The translations under genes were made by a program, and so were the position numbers. From an uncultured Bacteroides sp. (GTDB taxonomy: Bacteria > Bacteroidota > Bacteroidia > Bacteroidales > Bacteroidaceae), in assembly GCF_958445495.1 (NCBI RefSeq), contig NZ_CAUCSQ010000016.1:33437-97436 (forward strand): a DNA stretch of 64,000 nt. The letters are read 5' to 3'. Below the pieces are notes generated by a model, which made no database searches, was not told where the DNA came from, and was given only the letters and a program-made list of their open reading frames with translations. Positions 25,369 through 35,131 of this stretch are shown here, in pieces. Positions within the stretch are counted from its first letter, which is position 1. The number at the start of each line of letters is the position of its first letter.

Positions 25369-25932
25369 ATGATAGAAGATATTAAAAAAGCCTGTCAGGT
25401 GATGCGTGAAGGGGGAGTGATTCTTTACCCTACTGATACTGTATGGGGGATAGGTTGTGACGCCACTAACGAGGAAGCAGTGCGACGGGTGTATGAGATA
25501 AAAAAACGCGCTGATAGCAAAGCGCTGTTGGTGCTGGTGGATACGCCCGTAAAGGTAGATTTTTATGTGAAGGATGTTCCCGACGTGGCATGGGAGTTGA
25601 TGGAGGTGGCGGATAAACCGCTGACGATTATCTATTCCGGTGCCCGCAACCTGGCTCCGAACTTGCTCGCGGAAGACGGAAGCATAGGTATCCGTGTAAC
25701 GGATGAGCTCTTTTCCAAACGGCTTTGCCAACAGTTCCGTAAGGCTGTCGTTTCTACGTCTGCTAACGTCAGCGGCCAGCCGGGGGCTGCCAATTTCAGT
25801 GAGATTAGTGATGAAATCAAATCAGCCGTGGACTATGTTGTGGGTTACCGGCAGGATGATATGGGACGGCCCAAACCGTCTAGTATTATAAAGCTGGATA
25901 AGGGGGGAGTGATTAAAATAATTCGCGAATAA
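25369..25932 (+). CDS. L-threonylcarbamoyladenylate synthase (Sua5/YciO/YrdC family)
   Basis: 187 residues, single YrdC domain. It makes threonylcarbamoyl-AMP for the t6A37 modification of ANN-decoding tRNAs. Conserved segments: GGVILYPTDTVWGIGCDATNEEAVRRVYEIKKR (KxR and the ATP-binding face), KALLVLVDTP, GSIGIRVTD and VVSTSANVSGQPGA (the STSAN motif). The larger frame begins 9 codons earlier with a non-ATG codon, but the promoter position supports ATG 25369. The next gene starts directly after its stop, so the two form an operon. Confidence 0.93.
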   Translation: MIEDIKKACQVMREGGVILYPTDTVWGIGCDATNEEAVRRVYEIKKRADSKALLVLVDTPVKVDFYVKDVPDVAWELMEVADKPLTIIYSGARNLAPNLLAEDGSIGIRVTDELFSKRLCQQFRKAVVSTSANVSGQPGAANFSEISDEIKSAVDYVVGYRQDDMGRPKPSSIIKLDKGGVIKIIRE

Positions 25933-27726
25933 ATGAAAGAAGAGAAGCCGGGTTTATTGCAGCGCTGTATCAAATGGCGGGAGGATAATATTAAGGAGAA
26001 GCAGTTCATCCTGGTATTGAGTTTTCTGGTGGGAATCTTTACGGCATTTGCCGCTTTGATATTGAAGTTTTTGATTCACCAGATACAAAATTTCCTGACC
26101 GATAATTTTAATGTGACGGAAGCTAACTACCTGTACCTGGTGTACCCGGTAGTGGGGATTTTCCTGTCCGGTTGGTTTGTACGCAATATCGTGAAGGACG
26201 ATATCAGCCACGGGGTCACCAAGATTCTCTATGCTATTTCCCGCAGGCAGGGACGTATCAAGCGGCATAATATTTGGTCGTCCACCATTGCTAGTGCTAT
26301 CACCATTGGATTCGGTGGGTCGGTCGGGGCGGAAGCGCCGATTGTGCTGACCGGTTCGGCGATAGGTTCCAATCTGGGCAGTGTGTTCAAGATGGAACAC
26401 CGTACGTTGATGTTGCTGGTGGGATGCGGCGCGGCGGGGGCGATTGCCGGCATTTTTAAGGCTCCGATTGCCGGGTTGGTGTTTACCCTGGAGGTTTTGA
26501 TGATAGATTTAACCATGTCTTCCTTGCTTCCGTTGCTGATTTCCGCCGTCACGGCGGCTACGGTGTCTTACATCACGACGGGACAAGAGGCTATGTTTAA
26601 ATTCCATCTCGACCAGGCATTCGAATTGGAACGTATTCCTTTCGTTATCCTGCTGGGAATTTTTTGCGGACTTATCTCGCTGTATTTCACACGGGCCATG
26701 AATTCGGTAGAGGGTGTCTTCGGCAAGCTCAGAAATCCTTATCGGAAATTGGCGTTCGGCGGGGTGATGCTGAGCGTGTTGATTTTCCTTTTTCCTCCTC
26801 TCTACGGCGAAGGGTACGATACTATCGAATTATTGTTGAACGGGACGTCTCCTGAGGAATGGGATACGGTGATGAATAATTCGATGTTCTACGGTTACGG
26901 TAATCTGTTGTTGGTATATCTGGTGCTGATTGTTTTGTTGAAGGTGTTCGCTTCCAGTGCGACAAACGGCGGAGGCGGTTGCGGCGGTATCTTTGCTCCT
27001 TCGCTTTATCTGGGTTGTATCGCCGGGTTCATATTTTCCCATTTCAGTAATGATTTTGCCTTTTCTGCCTATCTGCCGGAGAAAAATTTTGCGCTGATGG
27101 GGATGGCAGGAGTCATGAGCGGGGTGATGCACGCCCCTCTGACGGGTGTATTCTTGATTGCCGAACTGACGGGCGGGTATGATTTGTTTCTGCCGTTAAT
27201 GATTGTGTCCGTAAGTTCTTATCTGACGATTATAGCGTTCGAACCCCACAGTATTTATTCGATGCGTCTGGCGAAGAAAGGACAGTTGCTGACACATCAT
27301 AAGGATAAGGCAGTGCTGACGCTGATGAAGATGGAGAATGTTGTGGAGAAGGATTTTGTAACGGTGCATCCTGAAATGGATTTGGGGGAACTGGTGAAGG
27401 CGATTGCTGCTTCCCACCGGAATGTTTTCCCTGTGACGGATAAGAAAACGGGTGAATTGCTGGGTATTGTCCTGCTCGATGATATCCGCAACATCATGTT
27501 CCGTCAAGAACTTTATCACCGTTTTACCGTTAGTAAATTAATGACGTCGGCACCGGCCAAAATATTTGATACGGACGGAATGGAGCAGGTGATGCAGACG
27601 TTTGACGATACCAAGGCGTGGAATCTTCCTGTAATAGACGAGGAGGGACGTTATCAGGGGTTTGTCTCCAAATCGAAGATATTTAATTCATACCGGCAAG
27701 TGCTGGTGCATTTTTCCGAGGATTGA
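25933..27726 (+). CDS. ClC-type chloride channel/antiporter with C-terminal CBS pair
   Basis: 597 residues. The membrane domain (about 1-430) has about ten hydrophobic helices and the anion-path motifs GFGGSVGAEAPIVLTGS (the GxExP variant keeping the gating Glu), FKAPIAGLVFTLEV and GGCGGIFAPSLYLG. The Glu suggests an H+/Cl- exchanger rather than a passive channel, though the proton glutamate was not assigned. Two CBS domains (about 465-590, containing NVFPVTDKKTGELLGIVLLDDI and WNLPVIDEEGRYQGFVSKSKIF) probably regulate it through nucleotides. It begins at the base after the Sua5 stop. Confidence 0.93.
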   Translation: MKEEKPGLLQRCIKWREDNIKEKQFILVLSFLVGIFTAFAALILKFLIHQIQNFLTDNFNVTEANYLYLVYPVVGIFLSGWFVRNIVKDDISHGVTKILYAISRRQGRIKRHNIWSSTIASAITIGFGGSVGAEAPIVLTGSAIGSNLGSVFKMEHRTLMLLVGCGAAGAIAGIFKAPIAGLVFTLEVLMIDLTMSSLLPLLISAVTAATVSYITTGQEAMFKFHLDQAFELERIPFVILLGIFCGLISLYFTRAMNSVEGVFGKLRNPYRKLAFGGVMLSVLIFLFPPLYGEGYDTIELLLNGTSPEEWDTVMNNSMFYGYGNLLLVYLVLIVLLKVFASSATNGGGGCGGIFAPSLYLGCIAGFIFSHFSNDFAFSAYLPEKNFALMGMAGVMSGVMHAPLTGVFLIAELTGGYDLFLPLMIVSVSSYLTIIAFEPHSIYSMRLAKKGQLLTHHKDKAVLTLMKMENVVEKDFVTVHPEMDLGELVKAIAASHRNVFPVTDKKTGELLGIVLLDDIRNIMFRQELYHRFTVSKLMTSAPAKIFDTDGMEQVMQTFDDTKAWNLPVIDEEGRYQGFVSKSKIFNSYRQVLVHFSED

Positions 27727-27789
27727 CGTGTGGGAGGCTTTTATGCGTAAGTATCATTTTATTAGTGTCGTTTGTTTAATGAGAAAAGT

Positions 27790-28758
27790 ATGAAGAAAGA
27801 AGATTTAAGGATTGTATATATGGGGACTCCGGATTTTGCGGTGGAGGCTCTGCGCCGGTTGGTGGAAGGGGGATATAATGTCGTGGGTGTGATTACAATG
27901 CCGGATAAGCCTGCCGGACGCGGACATAAGATTCAGTATTCTCCGGTAAAGGAATATGCACTTGAACGGGGCTTGCCGTTGCTTCAGCCGGAGAGGCTGA
28001 AAGATGAGGTTTTTGTACAGGCTCTGCGCGAGTGGAAAGCGGACTTACAGATTGTAGTCGCTTTTCGCATGTTGCCGGAGGTGGTATGGAACATGCCCCG
28101 GCTGGGTACTTTCAATCTTCATGCTTCTTTGCTGCCTCAGTATCGGGGGGCTGCTCCTATTAATTGGGCGGTTATCAACGGCGATACGGAAACTGGGATT
28201 ACCACTTTTTTTCTGAAACATGAGATAGATACCGGTGAGGTCATTCAGCAGGTGCGTGTGCCGATTGCAGATACCGACAACGTGGAAATCGTTCATGACA
28301 AGCTGATGGTATTGGGGGGAAAGTTGGTGGTCGAGACGGTGGATGCTATTTTGAACGGTACGGTGAAATCGGTTCCGCAAGAAGAAATGGTGGTGGCGGA
28401 TGAGCTTCGTCCTGCTCCGAAGATATTCAAGGAGACTTGCCGGATTGACTGGAACCAACCGGTGAAAAGGATATATGATTTCATTCGCGGGTTGTCTCCT
28501 TATCCTGCCGCGTGGAGTAATTTAGTTGCTCCAGGTGGGGAGGTGACGGTCGTGAAGATTTTTGAAAGCGAGAAAATAACGGAGTCGCATCGGCTTCCTG
28601 TCGGAACTGTCGTGACAGACGGAAAGAAGTATATAAAGGTGGCAGTGCCTGACGGGTTCTTGTCGGTTCTCTCTTTGCAGTTTCCCGGCAAGAAGCGCTT
28701 GAAGACGGATGAATTGCTCCGGGGATTCCGTCTGACGGACGAATTTAGAATGAACTGA
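27790..28758 (+). CDS. fmt: Methionyl-tRNA formyltransferase
   Basis: 322 residues. It formylates initiator Met-tRNA. The N-terminal formyltransferase domain shows RIVYMGTPDFAVEALRRL, MPDKPAGRGHKI, and the catalytic FNLHASLLPQYRGAAPINWAVINGDTETGITTF (Asn, His, Asp set). The C-terminal OB-like domain follows with IRGLSPYPAAWS. The frame extends 6 codons upstream to a TTG, but ATG 27790 gives the usual start. The gene begins 63 bp after the ClC stop and continues the plus-strand run. Confidence 0.97.
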   Translation: MKKEDLRIVYMGTPDFAVEALRRLVEGGYNVVGVITMPDKPAGRGHKIQYSPVKEYALERGLPLLQPERLKDEVFVQALREWKADLQIVVAFRMLPEVVWNMPRLGTFNLHASLLPQYRGAAPINWAVINGDTETGITTFFLKHEIDTGEVIQQVRVPIADTDNVEIVHDKLMVLGGKLVVETVDAILNGTVKSVPQEEMVVADELRPAPKIFKETCRIDWNQPVKRIYDFIRGLSPYPAAWSNLVAPGGEVTVVKIFESEKITESHRLPVGTVVTDGKKYIKVAVPDGFLSVLSLQFPGKKRLKTDELLRGFRLTDEFRMN

Positions 28759-28785
28759 GTGTTAATAACCTAAAATAAACGACTT

Positions 28786-29436
28786 ATGAAACCGATTATA
28801 GCTCCTTCCATTCTTTCTGCCGATTTCGGCTGTCTGGCGAAAGACATTGAAATGCTGAACCGCAGTGAGGCGGGGTGGATACATATTGATATTATGGACG
28901 GGGTTTTTGTGCCTAACATATCGTTCGGTTTTCCGGTGTTGAAGTATGTTGCGAAGTTGAGCGAGAAGCCGCTGGATGTACATCTGATGATTGTCAATCC
29001 GGAGAAATTCATTCCGGAGGTGAAGGCTTTGGGAGCACATACGATGAATGTGCATTATGAGACTTGCCCACATTTGCACCGGGTGGTACAGCAAATCAGG
29101 GAAGCGGGCATGCAGCCCGCCGTGACGATTAATCCGGCGACTCCCGTGGCTTTTTTACAGGATATTGTCCGAGAAGTGTATATGGTGCTTATCATGAGTG
29201 TGAACCCCGGATTCGGAGGACAGAAATTTATCGGGCATTCGGTGGAGAAGGTGCGTGAGTTGCGTGAGTTGATCGAACGGACGGGGTCGAAGGCACTGAT
29301 TGAAGTAGATGGCGGCGTGAATCTGGAAACCGGTGCGCGCTTGGTGGAGGCCGGGGCTGATGTGCTGGTGGCGGGTAATGCAGTTTTCGGAGCACCGGAA
29401 CCGGAAATGATGATTCGTCGGTTGCGTGATTTGTAA
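28786..29436 (+). CDS. rpe: Ribulose-phosphate 3-epimerase
   Basis: 216 residues, typical. It interconverts ribulose 5-phosphate and xylulose 5-phosphate in the pentose phosphate pathway. Signatures: APSILSADFG, HIDIMDGVFVPNISFG (metal and catalytic Asp), DVHLMIVNPE, MSVNPGFGGQKFI and IEVDGGVNLETG (second catalytic Asp). It lies 27 bp downstream of fmt, so it is probably in the same transcript. Confidence 0.97.
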   Translation: MKPIIAPSILSADFGCLAKDIEMLNRSEAGWIHIDIMDGVFVPNISFGFPVLKYVAKLSEKPLDVHLMIVNPEKFIPEVKALGAHTMNVHYETCPHLHRVVQQIREAGMQPAVTINPATPVAFLQDIVREVYMVLIMSVNPGFGGQKFIGHSVEKVRELRELIERTGSKALIEVDGGVNLETGARLVEAGADVLVAGNAVFGAPEPEMMIRRLRDL

Positions 29437-29478
29437 TGGAAACCGCCTGTTGCGGCGGTGTCTCTTGCCAGTTCGGTT

Positions 29479-31647
29479 ATGAGTATGGAACGTCCGGTTA
29501 TCGGTACGTTGAGTGATTTTCATATTCATCGGTATCCTTATATACGTCTGCTTGTCCCGTGGGTGGCGGGTGTTCTCTGCGGCAGCCGTTTCTTCGGTTG
29601 TTCATGGGAATTTTTCGGTTGTCTGTCGGATTTTTTTCGGGGGATAGAGGGGTGGGGCGTGTTTATTGCCATTTTTTTCTTTTCATTTTATTTTCTGAAG
29701 CGTTATTCTCTGCGTTGGTGTTTCGGCGTTGCGACGTGTGTCCTTTTCTTTGCAGGAGGATGGCTGGGGATAACCCGGCAGCTTCAGGGGGTTGTTTATG
29801 TTTTTCCGGAAGAAGAGGTTGTGTATCGGGTGAAGATAACGGACACGCCTAAAGCGGGAGAACGTACTTTATTTTGTCAGGTCCGGATAAAAGAGTGGCG
29901 CGACAGTACGGGAAACTTTCATCCGGCGGGGTGCGGGGCGATTCTTTATCTGCAACGGGATTCAGCGGCAGAAAAAGTAGGGAGTGGAGACGAGTTGTTG
30001 ACATCAGTCCGTATTTCTTCGCCGGTGAACGGGAAAAACTGGGATGAGTTCGATTATGCCCGTTTTCTGATGTATCGGGGAATCAGTGGTACGGGGTATG
30101 TCTCGTCTGGAAAGTGGATGAGGTTGGGCGGGGATGTCCCGTTTCCTGCTTTTGAGTGTACCGCTTTAAGGAGTATGGCGGGGAAATACCGTGAGAAATT
30201 AATCGCTTTTTATCGGAAACTGGGATTCGAAGGGGATAGGCTGGCTGTACTTTCCGCACTGACTATAGGGGACAGGACGGATTTGAGCGAATCTGTTTAT
30301 GAGAGTTATTCAGTGGCGGGGACGAGCCATGTGCTGGCATTGTCTGGATTGCATACTGGGCTTTTGTACGCTTTGTTTTTCTTTCTTTTCAAGTCTGTTA
30401 CCGGCAGGAGGGGTATCGGCAGAAAGGTGAATGCCGTGTTTCTCTTTGTACTATTATGGGGCTTTGCCTTTTTTACTGGGTTTTCTCCTTCCGTGGTCCG
30501 TTCTGTCACTATGCTTTCTGTGTTGGCGGCGGCAGATGTTTTCGGTCGGCAGACTTTGTCATTGAATACGTTAGCTATTGCTGCGTGGATGATGCTGCTG
30601 GTTAGTCCGGCGTGGTTGTTTGATATCGGCTATCAGTTGTCTTTTTTTGCCGTTGCTTCTGTTTTGCTTATCCACAGACCTCTTTATCGGATGCTCCCGG
30701 TAAAGGGCTGGGTAGGGAAGTATGTTTGGGGGCTGATGAGCGTGTCGGTTGCGGCACAGTTGGGGACTGCTCCTCTCGTTATGTTTTACTTTTCCCGTTT
30801 TCCCGTTTATTTTCTGTTAGCTAATCTTGTCGTGATTCCTTTGGTGACTATTATTTTGTATGCCGCTGTCTTGATGTTGTTTCTCACTTTTTTGCCTTGG
30901 GCGCAGGTTTGGGTTACCGAAGGGGTTAAATGTCTTTTGGACGGGTTGAATGTTTTTGTCCGGTGGGTGGAACGGTTACCTTATGCTTCGATTGACGGAA
31001 TCTGGCTTTACGGGGTGGAAGTGCTCGGAATCTATGTCTCGCTTTTTTTGTTTTTCCGTTATTGGACGGACCATCGGTCGGGAAGTCTCCGGCTTTGTCT
31101 GTTCTCACTCGTTCTGCTGGGGGCGTATCATGCTACTGCATCTTGGACGGATCGCCCTCGGAATAGCCTTGTTTTTTACAATGTCCGGGGGTGTCCGGCG
31201 GTTCATTGCATAAGCGCTGACCGGCAGTCATGGATTAGTTATGGAGATTCTTTTCCGGACAAGAGGCGTTTACAGCGTGTGGCCGCCGGTTTCTGGCGTC
31301 GTTCCCGACTTCTTCCTCCAGTGGAAGTAGCTGCCGGTACTCGGAATGCCGGGAGTTGTTGCCGTCAGCAAGTCCTCTCTTTTTACGGATGCCGGATTTG
31401 CATGGTTACCGATAACCGGTGGCGGAATCAATCTGTCGGTGTTCCGTTGGGCATAGACTATCTTTATCTATGTAAGGGGTACAGTGGTCATCTGGAAGAA
31501 CTCACCCGACTTTTTACTCCTTCATGTGTTGTTTTGGATGCTTCTCTTCCGGAATACCGGAAACTGCTTTTTAAAGATGAGTGCAGGCAGGCCGGTTTAC
31601 GTTTTATCTCTTTATCCGAAGAAGGTTCTGTCCGGTTTTTGCTCTAA
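29479..31647 (+). CDS. ComEC/Rec2-type competence membrane protein
   Basis: 722 residues from ATG 29479; a GTG at 29458 and another ATG at 29485 are alternatives. The N-terminal part has three hydrophobic helices and a soluble DUF4131-like domain. The central Competence domain holds about eight helices including the diagnostic GTSHVLALSGLHTGLLYALFFF and FFTGFSPSVVRSVTML. The C-terminal metallo-beta-lactamase-like part is short (SLVFYNVRGCPAVH... onward) and I cannot see HxHxDH, so the nuclease-like domain looks absent or degenerate. ComEC is the ssDNA inner-membrane channel; natural transformation in this organism is not implied by this gene alone. Confidence 0.9.
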   Translation: MSMERPVIGTLSDFHIHRYPYIRLLVPWVAGVLCGSRFFGCSWEFFGCLSDFFRGIEGWGVFIAIFFFSFYFLKRYSLRWCFGVATCVLFFAGGWLGITRQLQGVVYVFPEEEVVYRVKITDTPKAGERTLFCQVRIKEWRDSTGNFHPAGCGAILYLQRDSAAEKVGSGDELLTSVRISSPVNGKNWDEFDYARFLMYRGISGTGYVSSGKWMRLGGDVPFPAFECTALRSMAGKYREKLIAFYRKLGFEGDRLAVLSALTIGDRTDLSESVYESYSVAGTSHVLALSGLHTGLLYALFFFLFKSVTGRRGIGRKVNAVFLFVLLWGFAFFTGFSPSVVRSVTMLSVLAAADVFGRQTLSLNTLAIAAWMMLLVSPAWLFDIGYQLSFFAVASVLLIHRPLYRMLPVKGWVGKYVWGLMSVSVAAQLGTAPLVMFYFSRFPVYFLLANLVVIPLVTIILYAAVLMLFLTFLPWAQVWVTEGVKCLLDGLNVFVRWVERLPYASIDGIWLYGVEVLGIYVSLFLFFRYWTDHRSGSLRLCLFSLVLLGAYHATASWTDRPRNSLVFYNVRGCPAVHCISADRQSWISYGDSFPDKRRLQRVAAGFWRRSRLLPPVEVAAGTRNAGSCCRQQVLSFYGCRICMVTDNRWRNQSVGVPLGIDYLYLCKGYSGHLEELTRLFTPSCVVLDASLPEYRKLLFKDECRQAGLRFISLSEEGSVRFLL

Positions 31648-31663
31648 GTACAAAGATTTATCG

Positions 31664-31671
31664 TACATTTG
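31664..31671 (+). promoter_or_regulatory. -7 promoter box upstream of the DHH phosphoesterase gene
   Basis: TACATTTG, exact TAnnTTTG, 26 bp before the start codon and 17 bp after the comEC stop, giving a very short leader. Confidence 0.6.
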
Positions 31672-31696
31672 CACCCTGATAAAATAAGATGATAGT

Positions 31697-32734
31697 ATGT
31701 TGACGAAAGTAATCGAACAGGCGAAAATCGACCATTTTACCAAATGGTTTGAAAGGGCCGACAAGATAGTAATCGTATCCCATGTATCTCCCGACGGTGA
31801 CGCTATCGGTTCTTCACTGGGATTGTATCATTTCTTGGACTCGCAAGAAAAAACGGTAAATGTTATTGTACCTAACGCATTTCCCGACTTCCTGCGGTGG
31901 ATGCCGGGAAGTAAGGATATTCTTTTGTATGATCGTTACAGGGAGTTTGCAGATAAGTTGATTGCCGAGGCTGACGTAATCTGCTGTCTGGATTTCAATG
32001 CATTAAAGCGTATTGACGATATGGCAGGAGCGGTGGCGGCTTCTCCCGCACGCAAGATAATGATTGACCACCACCTTTATCCGGAAGATTTCTGTAGGAT
32101 TACGATGTCTTATCCGAAAATCTCGTCTACCTCTGAATTGATATTCCGGCTGATTTGCCGAATGGGGTATTTTGGCGATATTTCCAAAGAAGGGGCGGCA
32201 TGTATCTATACGGGAATGATGACGGATACGGGCGGGTTTACTTATAACTCCAACAACCGGGAGATCTATTTCATTATCAGCGAGCTTCTTTCCAAGGGGA
32301 TTGACAAGGACGATATTTACCGGAAGGTGTATAATACGTATTCGGAGAGCCGTTTGCGCCTGATGGGACATGTGTTATCGAACATGAAGGTCTATCCGGA
32401 TTGTAATTCCGCACTGATAACTTTGACGAAAGCGGAGCAAAGCAGGTTCAATTATATAAAAGGGGATAGCGAGGGGTTTGTGAATATTCCTCTTTCCATC
32501 AAGAATGTATGTTTCTCCTGCTTTTTGCGTGAGGATACCGAGAAACCGATGATTAAGATTTCCCTTCGTTCGGTGGGCTCGTTCCCCTGTAACCGGTTGG
32601 CGGCGGAATTCTTTAACGGAGGCGGGCATCTTAACGCTTCGGGCGGCGAGTTTTTCGGAACGATGGAGGAGGCGAAAGCTGTCTTTGAGAAGGCGCTTGC
32701 GAAGTATAAACCTTTATTAACTTCAAAAAGCTGA
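31697..32734 (+). CDS. DHH/DHHA1 bifunctional oligoribonuclease/PAP phosphatase (NrnA type)
   Basis: 345 residues, cytosolic. The family degrades nano-RNA and 3'-phosphoadenosine 5'-phosphate, or cyclic dinucleotide products. Motifs: VSHVSPDGDAIGSSLGL, CCLDFN, KIMIDHHLYPEDF (the DHH motif), TGMMTDTGGFTY and the DHHA1 signature GGGHLNASGGEF. All metal ligands look intact. It has its own promoter. The substrate (RNA, pAp or pApA) cannot be separated by eye. Confidence 0.92.
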   Translation: MLTKVIEQAKIDHFTKWFERADKIVIVSHVSPDGDAIGSSLGLYHFLDSQEKTVNVIVPNAFPDFLRWMPGSKDILLYDRYREFADKLIAEADVICCLDFNALKRIDDMAGAVAASPARKIMIDHHLYPEDFCRITMSYPKISSTSELIFRLICRMGYFGDISKEGAACIYTGMMTDTGGFTYNSNNREIYFIISELLSKGIDKDDIYRKVYNTYSESRLRLMGHVLSNMKVYPDCNSALITLTKAEQSRFNYIKGDSEGFVNIPLSIKNVCFSCFLREDTEKPMIKISLRSVGSFPCNRLAAEFFNGGGHLNASGGEFFGTMEEAKAVFEKALAKYKPLLTSKS

Positions 32735-32794
32735 AAACGGAAGGTTAAAAGTGAATATGGAAAGGTTAAAAGATACGAACTTTCAACGTGCTCT

Positions 32795-32826
32795 TTTCAA
32801 CTTTTAATGATTTTGAGATACATTTG
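32795..32826 (+). promoter_or_regulatory. Promoter of the DUF4827 lipoprotein gene
   Basis: TTTC (32795-32798), 20-bp spacer, TACATTTG (32819-32826) exact -7 box, 26 bp before the ATG. The preceding spacer (32745-32782) contains two copies of GGAAnGGTTAAAAG-like sequence of no clear function. Confidence 0.6.
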
Positions 32827-32851
32827 TGCGTAATATAGCTAATAACAGATA

Positions 32852-33523
32852 ATGAAGAAACTTATATTTTTATTTCTTTCCGTATTGGCGGCCGGGAGCT
32901 TCTTTCAGGCATGTGACGATTCGAAGACTTATGCGGAAATGCTGGAGGATGAGAAGAATGCGGTGGAAAAGTTTATCAAGGATAGTGCGATTCATGTCAT
33001 TTCAGAGCAGCAGTTCGAGAAGAACGGTTATAAAACCGCGGTGAAAGGTAAGGATGGGGCGCAATATGACGAATATGTCGCTTTCTCTGCCGACGGGGTA
33101 TATATGCAAGTGGTGGATGCCGGGGACAGTGAGAGTGAAGACAATAAATTCAAGGACGGTAATATTATATGCGTGCGTTATCTGGAAAAGGATGTTGCAA
33201 CGCGCGAGCTTACCTGTTTCAACGTCGCTTTGGACGGATATATGGACGCAAGCCAATTATATACCAATCCGGGAGTGTTCCGTTATGTGGTTAACGAGTC
33301 TTCTTCTTATTCTGCCGGGACGTTTATTGAGATGGATTATTACTGGGCCAACTATTATCAAAGTACTGCCGTGCCGCAGGGCTGGCTTCTGGCTTTGCCT
33401 TATCTGTATAACAATGCTCATGTCCGTTTGATTATACCTTCCAAGATGGGACATTCATCCGCACAGCAGTATGTCACGCCTTTCTACTATGATATCTGGA
33501 AGTTCAGTAAAGCGAAAAGCTGA
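32852..33523 (+). CDS. DUF4827 domain-containing lipoprotein (FKBP-like)
   Basis: 223 residues. The signal peptide ends in a lipobox (FFQAC, Cys 21) followed by DDSKTYAEMLEDEKNAVEKFIKDS, characteristic of DUF4827. The body resembles the peptidyl-prolyl isomerase-like lipoproteins of Bacteroidetes (IICVRYLEKDVATREL...; QGWLLALPYLYNNAHVRLIIPSKMGH), so an FKBP-like fold is possible; this is inference. It is predicted to be outer-membrane or periplasmic. glmM follows 70 bp later. Confidence 0.83.
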   Translation: MKKLIFLFLSVLAAGSFFQACDDSKTYAEMLEDEKNAVEKFIKDSAIHVISEQQFEKNGYKTAVKGKDGAQYDEYVAFSADGVYMQVVDAGDSESEDNKFKDGNIICVRYLEKDVATRELTCFNVALDGYMDASQLYTNPGVFRYVVNESSSYSAGTFIEMDYYWANYYQSTAVPQGWLLALPYLYNNAHVRLIIPSKMGHSSAQQYVTPFYYDIWKFSKAKS

Positions 33524-33593
33524 GAAAGAACCGCCAGTGGCGGAACAGAAGACTATGCACCAACATAAATAAAAATCTTTTAGTTAAAAACCT

Positions 33594-34985
33594 ATGACTC
33601 TAATCAAATCTATCTCTGGAATCCGCGGAACTATCGGCGGAGGAGCGGGCGAAGGACTGAACCCGCTTGACATTGTGAAATTCACTTCGGCTTATGCTAC
33701 TTTAATTCGCAAGACTTGCAAAGTTAAAAGCAATAAGATTGTTGTGGGACGTGATGCCCGCATCTCAGGTGAAATGGTAAAAAACGTAGTGGTCGGCACA
33801 TTGATGGGAATGGGCTGGGATGTTGTGGACATTGATTTGGCTTCTACCCCGACTACGGAATTGGCTGTGACGATGGAAGGTGCCAGCGGGGGAATCATCC
33901 TGACGGCTTCTCATAATCCGAAACAATGGAATGCATTGAAATTATTGAATGAACATGGCGAATTCCTGAATGCGGCGGAAGGCAATGAGGTACTCCGTAT
34001 CGCTGAGGCGGAGGAGTTTGACTATGCGGACGTTGACCACTTAGGTTCTTATCGTAAAGACTTATCGTATAATCAAAAACATATCGACAGTGTATTGGCA
34101 CTTGATTTGGTGGATGTGGAGGCTATCAGGAAAGCAGACTTTCGTGTCGCTATTGACTGCGTGAATTCCGTAGGTGGCATCATCCTTCCGCAGTTGCTTG
34201 AGCGCCTGGGTGTAAAGCACGTGGAGAAGCTTTATTGTGAGCCTACCGGTAACTTCCAGCATAACCCGGAACCGCTAGAAAAGAACTTGGGGGATATCAT
34301 GAACCTGATGAAGGGTGGAAAGGCTGATGTGGCATTTGTTGTGGACCCAGATGTGGACCGTTTGGCTATGATTTGTGAGAACGGTGTGATGTACGGTGAA
34401 GAATATACGTTGGTGACTGTTGCGGACTACGTATTGAAACATACTCCGGGTAATACTGTTTCCAATTTGAGTTCTACCCGTGCCTTGCGTGACGTGACCC
34501 GCAAGTACGGTATGGAATACAATGCGTCTGCCGTAGGTGAGGTGAATGTCGTGACAAAGATGAAAGCTACTGATGCCGTTATTGGCGGTGAAGGAAACGG
34601 GGGAGTGATTTATCCCGCCAGCCATTACGGACGTGACGCTTTGGTTGGTATCGCTCTATTCCTTAGTCATTTGGCTCATGAGGGGAAAAAAGTGAGCGAA
34701 TTGCGCGCCGCTTATCCTTCTTATTTCATGGCAAAGAACCGTGTGGACTTGACGCCCGATACGGATGTGGATGCTATCCTTGCTAAGGTGAAGGAAATCT
34801 ATAAGGATGAGGAAATCAATGATATTGATGGTGTAAAGATTGACTTTGCGGACAAATGGGTACATTTGCGTAAAAGTAATACAGAACCGATTATCCGTGT
34901 GTATAGTGAAGCTGCTACAATGGAAGCCGCCGAAGAAATCGGCCAGAAGATTATGACCGTGATTCATGAGTTGGCAGGAAAGTAA
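33594..34985 (+). CDS. glmM: Phosphoglucosamine mutase-like alpha-D-phosphohexomutase
   Basis: 463 residues, four-domain phosphohexomutase. GIILTASHNPKQWNALKLL holds the phosphorylated Ser; DPDVDRLAMICENG is the metal loop; GEGNGGVIYPASHYGRDALVG is the sugar-binding loop; HLRKSNTEPIIRVYSEA is the phosphate-binding loop. The N-terminal SGIRGTIGG matches. It most likely converts glucosamine 6-phosphate to the 1-phosphate for peptidoglycan and LPS; phosphomannomutase activity cannot be excluded. Confidence 0.9.
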   Translation: MTLIKSISGIRGTIGGGAGEGLNPLDIVKFTSAYATLIRKTCKVKSNKIVVGRDARISGEMVKNVVVGTLMGMGWDVVDIDLASTPTTELAVTMEGASGGIILTASHNPKQWNALKLLNEHGEFLNAAEGNEVLRIAEAEEFDYADVDHLGSYRKDLSYNQKHIDSVLALDLVDVEAIRKADFRVAIDCVNSVGGIILPQLLERLGVKHVEKLYCEPTGNFQHNPEPLEKNLGDIMNLMKGGKADVAFVVDPDVDRLAMICENGVMYGEEYTLVTVADYVLKHTPGNTVSNLSSTRALRDVTRKYGMEYNASAVGEVNVVTKMKATDAVIGGEGNGGVIYPASHYGRDALVGIALFLSHLAHEGKKVSELRAAYPSYFMAKNRVDLTPDTDVDAILAKVKEIYKDEEINDIDGVKIDFADKWVHLRKSNTEPIIRVYSEAATMEAAEEIGQKIMTVIHELAGK

Positions 34986-35131
34986 CAGTTTTTGGTGGAT
35001 TAAAAAGGAGGTTTGAAATAGGATTTTTGAAAATGGGAGGGTCTATAGGGCCTATGGCCGATTGAGCCTTTTCAGGGTAAATCTTCTTGTTTAGTCTTTG
35101 TGCCGAGATATTCGGGAAAAGAAATATGTGG

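Noticed and set aside
29479..31647. ComEC as evidence of natural competence
   Set aside because: ComEC homologues are widespread in non-transformable bacteria, and no other competence genes are in the window.
32735..32815. Repeated GGTTAAAAG-like motifs as a possible iteron or binding-site array
   Set aside because: Only two imperfect copies, and the A/T-rich sequence is common in this genome's gaps.
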